The notes beneath the pieces were generated by a model. It was not told where the DNA came from. It searched no databases and saw only the letters and a list, made by a program, of their open reading frames with translations. From positions 3,741,191-3,805,190 of the forward strand of contig NZ_JRYR02000001.1 in NCBI RefSeq assembly GCF_000807855.2: 64,000 nt of DNA. The letters are read 5' to 3'. Made by a program: the position numbers and the translations under genes. Below, in pieces: positions 23,550 to 31,764 of the stretch. Each line of letters starts with the position of its first letter. The stretch's first letter is position 1. The DNA comes from Flammeovirga pacifica. Lineage in GTDB: Bacteria; Bacteroidota; Bacteroidia; Cytophagales; Flammeovirgaceae.

Positions 23550-24128
23550 ATGGATCAAGATAGTTTAGACATCAGTTTCAAAGCAGTAGCTTCTGTAACT
23601 TTAATTCTTTTCTCTGTAATTGATATAGTAGGATCAATTCCAATTATTATTGATCTTAGAGAAAAAGAAGGTAAGATAGAATCGTTAAAAGCAACCGTCA
23701 TTGCGGGTGTGATAATGGTTATATTTCTTATTGTAGGTACTCAAATATTGAATTTATTTGGTATTGATGTAAGTTCATTTGCAATAGCAGGTGCAATTAT
23801 TCTTTTCTTACTCGGTTTAGAAATGATTTTAGGTATCACTTTATTTAAAAGTGAACCAGAAGATGGCTCGGGATCAATTGTGCCGTTAGCGTTTCCGTTG
23901 ATAGCTGGTGCAGGTAGTATGACTACAATTATCTCGTTAAAATCGGAGTTTTCTGAATTGAGTATTTTATTAGGTATTATCATCAACTTAGTTTTTGTAT
24001 ACATTGTCCTTAAAAGTTCAGGATGGATACAAAATAAATTAGGTAAAGGTGGTGCAAATATCTTAAGAAAGATCTTTGGAATAATATTGTTAGCAATAGC
24101 GATTAAATTATTCAAGACAAATATTTAA
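23550..24128 (+). CDS. MarC-family integral membrane protein
   Basis: 192 residues with six hydrophobic spans. The family opening is visible: SVTLILFSVIDIVGSIPIIIDLREKEG, where D-P/S-I-G follows the first helix, and PLAFPLIAGAGSMTTIISLKSE in the middle, the second repeat signature. The transported substrate of MarC proteins is not established. It follows aroA by 9 bp and ends at a terminator. Confidence 0.9.
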   Translation: MDQDSLDISFKAVASVTLILFSVIDIVGSIPIIIDLREKEGKIESLKATVIAGVIMVIFLIVGTQILNLFGIDVSSFAIAGAIILFLLGLEMILGITLFKSEPEDGSGSIVPLAFPLIAGAGSMTTIISLKSEFSELSILLGIIINLVFVYIVLKSSGWIQNKLGKGGANILRKIFGIILLAIAIKLFKTNI

Positions 24129-24151
24129 CATCAAATGAGATGTATTGAAAG

Positions 24152-24178
24152 AGGGATTCAGAAATGAGTCCCTTTTTT
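24152..24178 (+). terminator. Intrinsic terminator after marC-family gene
   Basis: AGGGATTCA (24152-24160), loop GAAA, TGAGTCCCT (24165-24173) with one wobble pair, then a T-run. Confidence 0.85.
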
Positions 24179-24348
24179 ATTTTTTATTGATTGATGATAT
24201 TGTTCAAAACTTCCAAAAAAGTTATTAACTTAATATAAAGTTTTTTTGAAGTATAAATACTTTATTAAGACAATCAGTGCAAGTGGAAGACAGTTGTTTT
24301 TTCACTGCTTAAAAAAAGACTAGATAATTACTTCATTCCATTTTTTTG

Positions 24349-25176
24349 ATGAGACAGACAACATCAATACTCTGCCAGATATTCACTATCATATTAATAT
24401 CAAATAGTGTTTTTGCTCAAAACAATTTTAGTTTACAATTGAGTAACAATACCAATTATGCAAAATATGGCGAATCGTTTTCAGTAAAAGGAAATGCAGG
24501 TGCTCCTTATTTTGTATACCATTTTTCTACAGACTTTATGCCTGCCCCTCCTCCAATGGTTGAAGATGCTAATTTAGGCAACCCTATGGTGGTAGACACA
24601 TCATTTCAAGTAGCAGCAGAAGAAACAGTTCTCGTAAATAAGCAAGGACTATATTATATTCAATCGGATACTACTACAAAAGATGGTAAAGGATTTATTG
24701 GGGTAGCAGAAAATTTCCCGAAATATAAAAAGATGAAAAACCTTTATCCCACTATGGTGTACATTTCAACACAAAATGAAATGATGTCATTCATTCAGGG
24801 AGAAAGACCAAGGCTAGCTTTTGAAAACTTTTGGTTAAATGTGGCAGGTTCACCTGATAATGCCAAAAGACTTATCAAGGTATATTTTGAAAGAGTAACA
24901 GAGGCAAATATCAAATTTACAGATTATAAAGAAGGTTGGAAGACCGATAGAGGAATCATTTATATCATCTTCGGATCACCAGATACAATTAGTAATATTG
25001 ATGGAGGAATACGATGGTCTTACAACAGTAATCTTAATCATGGTCAAGTAGAATTTGATTTCTTGGAAGAAGATAATCAGTTTACGGGAACACATTACGA
25101 ACTGAAAAGATCTTATGATTATAAGAGAATCTGGTTTGATACAGTTAAGAAGTGGAGAAATGGAACACTTCAGTAA
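24349..25176 (+). CDS. GWxTD-domain secreted protein
   Basis: 275 residues from the ATG at 24349, with signal peptide QIFTIILISNSVFAQ. The C-terminal half holds the GWxTD domain: FWLNVAGSPDNAKRLIKVYFERV, YKEGWKTDRG, IYIIFGSPDTI and IRWSYN. The domain is widespread in Bacteroidota and Acidobacteria with unknown function. This copy is shorter than many GWxTD proteins but includes the whole domain. It is probably periplasmic or attached to the envelope. hisB follows after 69 bp. Confidence 0.88.
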   Translation: MRQTTSILCQIFTIILISNSVFAQNNFSLQLSNNTNYAKYGESFSVKGNAGAPYFVYHFSTDFMPAPPPMVEDANLGNPMVVDTSFQVAAEETVLVNKQGLYYIQSDTTTKDGKGFIGVAENFPKYKKMKNLYPTMVYISTQNEMMSFIQGERPRLAFENFWLNVAGSPDNAKRLIKVYFERVTEANIKFTDYKEGWKTDRGIIYIIFGSPDTISNIDGGIRWSYNSNLNHGQVEFDFLEEDNQFTGTHYELKRSYDYKRIWFDTVKKWRNGTLQ

Positions 25177-25245
25177 ACACTTATTACTCATTAGTGTTAT
25201 ATTGCATGATTAAAAAAGTGTAATCGAAAACTACAAACAGGCTTT

Positions 25246-26358
25246 ATGAAAAAAGCATTATTTATTGATCGTGACGGGACAATTATCGTAGAACCCCCTG
25301 TAGATTATCAGGTAGATTCTTTAGAAAAGTTAGAATTTGTTCCTTTAGCTATCTCTCAGCTTCAGAAAATAGCACAAGAATTAGATTATGAATTGGTAAT
25401 GGTAACCAACCAAGATGGGTTGGGAACAGATAGTTACCCTGAGGAGACTTTTTGGCCTGCACAAAATAAAATGCTGGATACACTAAAAGGTGAAGGGATA
25501 GTTTTTGATGATATTCTTATTGATAAAACTTTCGAAAAAGAGAACGCTCCAACAAGAAAACCAAGAACAGGTTTACTTGAAAAAAAATACATGACAGGTA
25601 AATATGACCTTGAAAACTCTTTTGTAATTGGCGACCGTCTAACGGATGTAGAATTAGCTAAAAATTTAGGGTCAAAAGGTATTTTTATTGGAGAAAAAGG
25701 ACAATCAAAAGACGCTGTTTTAGAAACAACATCTTGGATTGAAATCTATGAATACCTTAAAAATTATACTCCCGCAGGTAGAATTGCACGTGTAGAAAGA
25801 ATCACTAACGAAACTAAAATTGTTATTGGTGTAAATCTAGACGGTACAGGTCAATCCGATTTATCTACAGGTATTGGTTTCTTCGACCATATGTTACATC
25901 AAGTGGCCAGACATGGTAAGATAGATTTAACTGTAAAAGTAGAAGGCGATTTATACATCGATGAACATCACACGATAGAAGATACTGGTTTAGCAATAGG
26001 GGAAGCTATCAAAAAAGCTCTTGGTGATAAAAGAGGTATTGAAAGATACGGTTTCTTTATTGCACCAATGGATGAAGTACTCGCACAGGTGGCATTAGAT
26101 TTTTCTGGTAGACCTTGGTTTGTATGCGATGCTCCTTTAAAAAGAGAAAGTGTAGGTGATTTTCCTGTAGAAATGTTCTCTCACTTCTTTAAATCGTTTT
26201 CTGATGCAGCAGGCTGTAATCTGAATATTAAGACAGAAGGAGATAACGATCATCACATTATTGAAGGTACTTTCAAAGCTTTTGCTAAAGCGATGAGAAT
26301 GGCAATAAAAGTAGAAGAAGGAAATAACGAAATTCCATCGACAAAAGGTGTTCTTTAA
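25246..26358 (+). CDS. hisB: Bifunctional histidinol-phosphatase / imidazoleglycerol-phosphate dehydratase
   Basis: 370 residues carrying two enzymes. The N-terminal HAD phosphatase (residues 1-165) has [13 protein letters not shown] with the nucleophile Asp and [16 protein letters not shown]; it releases phosphate from histidinol phosphate. The C-terminal dehydratase (about 175-370) has [34 protein letters not shown] and [13 protein letters not shown] with the manganese-binding histidines. The fused form is typical of Enterobacteria and Bacteroidota. No other his gene is nearby, so the pathway genes are dispersed. A strong terminator follows. Confidence 0.96.
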   Translation: MKKALFIDRDGTIIVEPPVDYQVDSLEKLEFVPLAISQLQKIAQELDYELVMVTNQDGLGTDSYPEETFWPAQNKMLDTLKGEGIVFDDILIDKTFEKENAPTRKPRTGLLEKKYMTGKYDLENSFVIGDRLTDVELAKNLGSKGIFIGEKGQSKDAVLETTSWIEIYEYLKNYTPAGRIARVERITNETKIVIGVNLDGTGQSDLSTGIGFFDHMLHQVARHGKIDLTVKVEGDLYIDEHHTIEDTGLAIGEAIKKALGDKRGIERYGFFIAPMDEVLAQVALDFSGRPWFVCDAPLKRESVGDFPVEMFSHFFKSFSDAAGCNLNIKTEGDNDHHIIEGTFKAFAKAMRMAIKVEEGNNEIPSTKGVL

Positions 26359-26386
26359 GAAGTAATACCCTTTGATCTACTAATAG

Positions 26387-26425
26387 ACAGAAGAAAGAGA
26401 TGTAATTTTCTTTCTTCTGTTTTTT
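26387..26425 (+). terminator. Intrinsic terminator after hisB
   Basis: A perfect 12-bp stem, ACAGAAGAAAGA (26387-26398) with TCTTTCTTCTGT (26409-26420), then TTTTT. Confidence 0.9.
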
Positions 26426-26460
26426 ATTTTATGTGATAATTGATTAAAATTATTATTGAT

Positions 26461-27003
26461 ATGAAAGCACTATATATAACATTATTATTTCTTGTAAGCA
26501 CAACAGTATTCAGTCAAGAGCTTAAACATAAACCACGTAAAAGTGAAACAGGTTTGGCTACCTATAAAATGGAAGACGGTACTTATGTAAAGGTGACTTA
26601 CGGTAGACCTAAAATGCGATCAGATTTTGATACTAAATTTGGGGTATCTGTACCATGGAGAAAACTATGGCGCTTTGGAGATGATGATGCCACAGAAATT
26701 ACAGTTTCTAAAGATGTGACCTTGGGGGGGCAACACTTAGAAGCAGGAACATATTCTTTGTATGCTATTCCTGATACAGCAGAATGGACACTAATAGTCA
26801 ATAAAGCACAAGGAGCTTGGGGTACCTATAAGTATAATGAAAAAGAAGATGTATTTAGAGTTAAACTTCCAGCATTAAATTCGTTTAGAATATTCCAAAA
26901 GTTCTCTATCTTTTTACAAGAAGACCCAGAAGGGTGTAATTTAGTAGCGATATGGCAAAGAATTTCTATTGTAGTACCTATCAGAAAGCCTGAAGAAGAA
27001 TAA
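26461..27003 (+). CDS. DUF2911-domain secreted protein
   Basis: 180 residues from the ATG at 26461, which directly begins a signal peptide (MKALYITLLFLVSTTVFSQ); an upstream ATG at 26440 would add seven residues. The mature part matches DUF2911: VKVTYGRPKMRSD, VPWRKLWRFGDDDATEITVSKDVTLGG, LEAGTYSLYAIPD and WTLIVNK. The family is common in Bacteroidota, is predicted to be a periplasmic beta-sandwich, and has no known activity. It is convergent with, and one base away from, the transglycosylase gene. Confidence 0.9.
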   Translation: MKALYITLLFLVSTTVFSQELKHKPRKSETGLATYKMEDGTYVKVTYGRPKMRSDFDTKFGVSVPWRKLWRFGDDDATEITVSKDVTLGGQHLEAGTYSLYAIPDTAEWTLIVNKAQGAWGTYKYNEKEDVFRVKLPALNSFRIFQKFSIFLQEDPEGCNLVAIWQRISIVVPIRKPEEE

Positions 27004-27004
27004 G

Positions 27005-27634
27005 TTAATTCATAAATGAATTCAATAGATTAAATCGAGCTTCAGAAATTTTATCTTTTCTGTAAGTGGCAGGCTCTACTTCAATAGGATTAGCTAAAAC
27101 TGAAGCTAATTTTAATTTTTGAGTTCTTGATAAGTATTGTAAATCTTTTTTATAATAGTAGTCTGCAGCTTCACCAATACCATAAACATTATCACCCCAT
27201 TCTACATAGTTCATAAAAACTTCAAAAATACGCTCTTTACCTAAAAGACATTCCATTTCTACAGCACCAATACATTCTAAGTAAGCACCTAAATTATTAT
27301 TGTGTGGAATTAAGAACATGTTTCTCACAACCTTCTGAGAAATGTTTGCATTCATCAAAGGTGTTTTATGAGAAGAATATCCATTGTGAAAATAAAAATC
27401 GGGATCTTCTACACCCATAATAGCCGTTGTTAAATCAGTAGGTATACTGCTTAAAGGTCTAAATTGAGGTGTGATTATTTTTGACACATCAAAGTTAGCC
27501 CTAGCAATCATATAAGGTGATAATGTAGGGTTAGCCCACTTTATATAGAGTGTGCCTAATCCAATATATACTGCAAATACGAAGTGTAATCCTAAAATTA
27601 AATAGACTAACCTCTTTAAAAAATTTACAATCAT
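27005..27634 (-). CDS. Monofunctional peptidoglycan transglycosylase (GT51, MtgA-like)
   Basis: 209 residues: one N-terminal membrane anchor (LVYLILGLHFVFAVYIGL) and a GT51 domain that polymerises lipid II in the periplasm. The catalytic Glu is in VEDPDFYFHNG (E76). The second family motif, usually GGSTITQQ, is reduced to NANISQKVVRN, and the later ECLLGKERIFEVFMNYVEWGDNVYGIGEAA is well kept with the second Glu region. The unusual second motif and lack of a transpeptidase domain make the activity level uncertain. It is divergent from uvrC. Confidence 0.88.
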   Translation of the reverse strand: MIVNFLKRLVYLILGLHFVFAVYIGLGTLYIKWANPTLSPYMIARANFDVSKIITPQFRPLSSIPTDLTTAIMGVEDPDFYFHNGYSSHKTPLMNANISQKVVRNMFLIPHNNNLGAYLECIGAVEMECLLGKERIFEVFMNYVEWGDNVYGIGEAADYYYKKDLQYLSRTQKLKLASVLANPIEVEPATYRKDKISEARFNLLNSFMN

Positions 27635-27978
27635 GTAAAGTAAGGGGTATTAGGTAATAAGTATAGTGAACAAATAGTATCATCTGAAATTATCAGAAAG
27701 ACTACTGAACAATGTTATTAGATAATAAATTCTATAACCCTAATTTCTGTTTTTTTTATGTAAAACAAAAATGATATTCTTTTTATAATACATTATTTAT
27801 CTATTTAACTATGTAAAATTCAATTTTTTACGAATATTGTTCTTTTCTGAGGTCTATTTTTAATTATCTCAGACAGGTTATTTGAATACTTTAATCAAAG
27901 TTATTTTTGCTGAAAAGGATAAAAAAGAGATAATTTTACTAGTTTAGAATACGTTTGATATCACCTTAAACATCAATC
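27635..27978. other. AT-rich divergent intergenic region
   Basis: 344 bases between divergent transglycosylase and uvrC genes. It is very AT-rich, with no coding frame and no strong hairpin. A -7-type box TATTTTTG at 27902-27909 precedes uvrC; the nearest TTG (27882-27884) is a little close (17 bases), so the -33 assignment is weak. Confidence 0.45.
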
Positions 27979-29787
27979 ATGCAGTCTTATAAAGAGGAAT
28001 TAATGAAAGTGGTAAAAAATTTACCAATGCAACCTGGAGTTTATAAATACTTTAACGAAGATGGAAAGATCATTTATATCGGTAAAGCAAAGAAATTAAG
28101 AAACAGGGTATCCTCTTATTTTTTAAAACAATCAGGTTTAAATAGAAAAACACAAAGACTTGTCAATGAAATTAGAAAAGTGGAGTTCGTAGTAGTAGAT
28201 TCTGAATACGACGCACTGCTTCTAGAAAATAATCTAATTAAAAAGAATCAACCCAAATACAATATCCTCTTAAAAGACGATAAGACTTATCCTTATATAT
28301 GTGTGACTAGAGAACGTTTTCCAAGAGTATTTTCAACAAGAAATATTCAAGATAAACGACATAAGTATTTTGGGCCTTATCCCAATGGAAGGCAGATGTC
28401 TGCATTACTAGATCTGTTTAAGCAGCTATATAAAATCAGAGATTGTTCTTTCAATTTATCTCAAGAAAATGTAGCAGCAGGAAAATATAGTGTTTGTTTA
28501 GAGTATCATATCAACAACTGTTTAGGACCTTGCGAAGGAAAACAAAAAGAGGAAGACTATCAGCAAGATATAGATCAAGTACTACAAATATTAAAGGGTA
28601 ACTTAAGTGTACCGAAAGAGTACTTTTCTCAAAAGATGCAGGTGGCTGTTGAACAGTTGGCGTTCGAAGATGCGCAGAAATGGAAACAAAAATTAGAATT
28701 ACTAACCAATTATCAATCAAAATCTTTAGTGGTTTCTCCAACATTTAGAGATTGTGAGGTGTACGCATTAGTCTCTGATGAGAAATTTGCGTATGTCAAC
28801 TTTATGAAAATCACCAATGGTGGAATAATGGTAACGGAGTCAACTCAATTAACCAAGAAAATGGATGAGTCTGATGAAGATTTACTGATATATGCTATCA
28901 TGGAATTCAGAAATAGGTACAAAACCTCATCAAAAAAGATTTATACGAACATTGATATCACTGATGTGTTAGATGAAGATGAACGACTCGAATTTACTGT
29001 TCCTAAAATTGGTGATGCTAAGAAGTTAATTCAACTCTCTTTTAAAAATTCAATGTATTATAAGAGAGAAAGAGAAACATCCAGAGGTGAGATAAGTGAT
29101 AAAAAAAGTAATTACCAAGTATTAGTACAGTTAAAAAATGAATTGCAATTAAGTGAAGTCCCCGTTCATATTGAGTGTTTTGATAACTCCAATATTCAAG
29201 GTACTCACCCAGTTTCTGCATGTGTCGTCTTTAGAGATGGTAGACCTTCAAAAAAAGATTACAGACATTTTCATGTTAAAACAGTAGTAGGACCAGATGA
29301 TTTTGCCTCGATGGAAGAAGCTGTTTATAGAAGATACAGAAGGCTACTTGATGAAAAACAAAAATTACCTCAATTAGTGATTATTGATGGAGGTAAGGGA
29401 CAGTTAAGTTCTGCAGTAACGGCATTAGAAAGATTAGGACTTTATGGTAAATTACCTGTAATAGGCATCGCTAAAAAGCTTGAAGAGATCTTCTTTCCCG
29501 AGGATCCTATTCCTTTGCATTTAAGTAAAAAATCTAGGTCATTACAATTGGTGCAACGATTAAGAGATGAAGCACACCGATTTGGAATTACTTTTCATAG
29601 AAACTTAAGAAGTAAAGGTAGTATCAATTCTAAACTAGAGGGAATACCAGGAATAGGCCCTAACACTATACAAAAGTTATTAAAGCAGTTTAAAACCATA
29701 TCCAATATTAAATCGGCTCCCATAGAAGAAGTGGCTCAGGTAATAGGACAAAGTAAAGCACAAAAAGTAAAAGACGGTTTAGAATAA
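27979..29787 (+). CDS. uvrC: UvrABC excinuclease subunit C
   Basis: 602 residues, full length. Makes the dual incisions in nucleotide excision repair. Domains in order: GIY-YIG nuclease (GVYKYFNEDGKIIYIGKAKKLRNRV, about 18-95), a Cys-containing linker (CLEYHINNCLGPCEGKQ), a UVR-like helix pair (FEDAQKWKQKLELL), the RNase H-like C-terminal nuclease (HIECFDNSNIQGTHPVSACVVF, VVGPDDFASMEEAVYRRY, LVIIDGGKGQL) and HhH elements at the end (LEGIPGIGPNTIQKLLKQF). It faces the KirBac gene tail-to-tail. Confidence 0.97.
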   Translation: MQSYKEELMKVVKNLPMQPGVYKYFNEDGKIIYIGKAKKLRNRVSSYFLKQSGLNRKTQRLVNEIRKVEFVVVDSEYDALLLENNLIKKNQPKYNILLKDDKTYPYICVTRERFPRVFSTRNIQDKRHKYFGPYPNGRQMSALLDLFKQLYKIRDCSFNLSQENVAAGKYSVCLEYHINNCLGPCEGKQKEEDYQQDIDQVLQILKGNLSVPKEYFSQKMQVAVEQLAFEDAQKWKQKLELLTNYQSKSLVVSPTFRDCEVYALVSDEKFAYVNFMKITNGGIMVTESTQLTKKMDESDEDLLIYAIMEFRNRYKTSSKKIYTNIDITDVLDEDERLEFTVPKIGDAKKLIQLSFKNSMYYKRERETSRGEISDKKSNYQVLVQLKNELQLSEVPVHIECFDNSNIQGTHPVSACVVFRDGRPSKKDYRHFHVKTVVGPDDFASMEEAVYRRYRRLLDEKQKLPQLVIIDGGKGQLSSAVTALERLGLYGKLPVIGIAKKLEEIFFPEDPIPLHLSKKSRSLQLVQRLRDEAHRFGITFHRNLRSKGSINSKLEGIPGIGPNTIQKLLKQFKTISNIKSAPIEEVAQVIGQSKAQKVKDGLE

Positions 29788-29789
29788 GT

Positions 29790-29824
29790 ACCAAAAGAGG
29801 AGAGGTTAATTCTCTTCTTTTGGT
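29790..29824. terminator. Hairpin between convergent uvrC and channel genes
   Basis: ACCAAAAGAGGAGA (29790-29803) pairs with TCTCTTCTTTTGGT (29811-29824) with one wobble. It overlaps the end of the channel gene and lacks a clean T-run, so it is a weak bidirectional terminator candidate. Confidence 0.5.
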
Positions 29825-30768
29825 GAAATATCTTCTCTAAGGTCTACATCATTTACATGGAGTAGAATCATACCGTCATCTGCCACATTAAAGTTTCTAA
29901 TAAAACGTTTATTAGCTTCAAACTCTTCAGCAACATAAGAATGATAAGCATAGGTATCTTGACCAAAAGTTTCATCATAACCATTTAAGGTAATCAGCAT
30001 TTCTGCTTGCCTTTTTACGAGTTCTTCTACTGTAATTCCATAGAGGGGGCTGTTTTTATCAATAACATGAACTATTGTCCAAGATAGAGGCATAAACATA
30101 ATAGAGCTTCGCTCAAGCGATAAATCATAAAAATCCCTACGATGAGAGTAAGTTCCATCTTGATCTTCTTTTACATTAAGTGATAAAAAGACAGAAGCCT
30201 TCATATGTAAGACTGTATTTGCTCTTTTATTGATAATTCTAAACTGAATTGACATGTTGTCACTCTCTTTGTATGGAGTAAGAAGAGCAACTTCAGAAAA
30301 TTTAATTTTTGATATAGGTCTTGAAAATCGTCCATACAGAATACCAGTTGAAAATGCAGAGAGAAGCAACCCATTAAAGGCCTCTAAACTAGCAATTAAT
30401 CCAACAAATTGACTATCAGGAGACATAGCACCATAGCCAACAGTGGTGAAAGTTTGGACACTAAAGAAAAGTGCACTTAAATAATCGTCCCAAAACAATC
30501 CTGTTGCAGCACCTCTAATATGTTCAATACCTATTAACCAATAAATATATGCATATATAAAATTGGTCATAAGTATAATAGAAGTAATCACAACAATAAA
30601 TGGTATCCATTGAATAGTAATCAGCCAATGATAGGCATCTTGGATAACATTTAAAGTACCCACTCTTCTTACATTAAATGAACCATCAGGGTTTATAATT
30701 CTCCTAGTTCTATGTCTGTAAGAGGCTCCAACCCCTGGGTCTAATATTTTTTTACTTTTATCTGACAT
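29806..30768 (-). CDS. Inward-rectifier-type potassium channel (KirBac)
   Basis: 320 residues. Two membrane helices (about 53-78 and 121-145) flank a pore loop with the K+ selectivity filter TVGYG at residues 109-113. The cytoplasmic Ig-like Kir domain follows (KIKFSEVALLTPYKESDNMSIQFRIINKRANTVL, LSLERSSIMFMPLSWTIVHVID, EMLITLNGYDETFGQ). The N-terminal RRVGTLNVIQDAYHWL is the slide-helix region. It should conduct K+ across the cytoplasmic membrane. It lies downstream of an aldo/keto reductase gene at 17 bp, perhaps in one transcript. Confidence 0.93.
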   Translation of the reverse strand: MSDKSKKILDPGVGASYRHRTRRIINPDGSFNVRRVGTLNVIQDAYHWLITIQWIPFIVVITSIILMTNFIYAYIYWLIGIEHIRGAATGLFWDDYLSALFFSVQTFTTVGYGAMSPDSQFVGLIASLEAFNGLLLSAFSTGILYGRFSRPISKIKFSEVALLTPYKESDNMSIQFRIINKRANTVLHMKASVFLSLNVKEDQDGTYSHRRDFYDLSLERSSIMFMPLSWTIVHVIDKNSPLYGITVEELVKRQAEMLITLNGYDETFGQDTYAYHSYVAEEFEANKRFIRNFNVADDGMILLHVNDVDLREDISPKEEN

Positions 30769-30785
30769 AAATGACGTTATTCAAT

Positions 30786-31673
30786 TTAAGGCACTTCGTT
30801 ACCTTCTGCAGCCTCTAGTATTTTAAACCAATCTTCTTTTTCTAATTGTATTGACATCACTTTTGCTGCTCCTTCTATTCTTTCTGCCTTTGTTGTTCCT
30901 AAAATAGGAGTAATTCTGGCAGGGTGAGTTAAATGCCAAGCAAATATGGTTTGATCTATAGCTAAATCATACTTTTCACCTACTTGAGATAAAGTATTCT
31001 TTAAATGCAGTGTTTTTTCATCTTGTGCAGTGAAAATTCTTCCATTTCCAAGTGGAGACCAAGCCATCGGTGTAATACCACATTGTTGGCACTGATCTAA
31101 TGAACCATCATAAAGAGCAGATGTTTTTAAAGGAGAAATCTCAATTTGATTTATTTTAATATCGGTTTTTGATTTAAGCATCTCCAACTGATGAGGCAAG
31201 AAATTACTAACACCAAATTCTTTTATTTTCCCTTCTTTCTTCAAATCATTAATAGTATCACTTACTTCATTGATGTTCATCAAAGGGTCGGGTCTGTGAA
31301 TAAGTAAGTAATCTAATACATCTACGTTTAAATTTTGAAGTGACTTATCAACAGATCCAACAATATGTTGCCTACTTGTGTCGTAAGATTTTATAGTATG
31401 TTGCGGTCTATTAGGGTGAATTAATTTAATTCCACATTTAGTCACAATTTGGATTTTATCTTTCAAATCAGGTGAAAGAGCTAAAGCATCACCGAATAAT
31501 TTTTCGATAGTATAACCTCCGTAAATGTCTGCGTGATCAAAAGTGGTAATACCAGATTCTACGCTTCTCAATATTAATTCATTGATTTGCTGAGGAGTAA
31601 GATCACCCCAATTCCAAACGCCAGTAACAATTTTTGAAATCATAATCCGTTTAATATTTTTCTTTTTATCCAA
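30786..31673 (-). CDS. Aldo/keto reductase
   Basis: 295 residues with the AKR TIM barrel. Catalytic tetrad region: TTFDHADIYGGY (Asp46, Tyr51), VTKCGIKL (Lys79) and VDYLLIHRPDP (His). NAD(P)H-binding end: ARITPILGTTKAERIEGAAKVM. The wording resembles the YdhF-type oxidoreductases. A second ATG at 31643 (MISKIVTG) would drop ten residues and may be the true start. The substrate is not predictable. Confidence 0.92.
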   Translation of the reverse strand: MDKKKNIKRIMISKIVTGVWNWGDLTPQQINELILRSVESGITTFDHADIYGGYTIEKLFGDALALSPDLKDKIQIVTKCGIKLIHPNRPQHTIKSYDTSRQHIVGSVDKSLQNLNVDVLDYLLIHRPDPLMNINEVSDTINDLKKEGKIKEFGVSNFLPHQLEMLKSKTDIKINQIEISPLKTSALYDGSLDQCQQCGITPMAWSPLGNGRIFTAQDEKTLHLKNTLSQVGEKYDLAIDQTIFAWHLTHPARITPILGTTKAERIEGAAKVMSIQLEKEDWFKILEAAEGNEVP

Positions 31674-31764
31674 TTAAATCTTTAAATTGTGCTCAACAAG
31701 AGGTTAAACAATCTATTTCTAAGTACTTCTTCTACTGCATTAATTCCCCAAGAACAGCTTTAAG

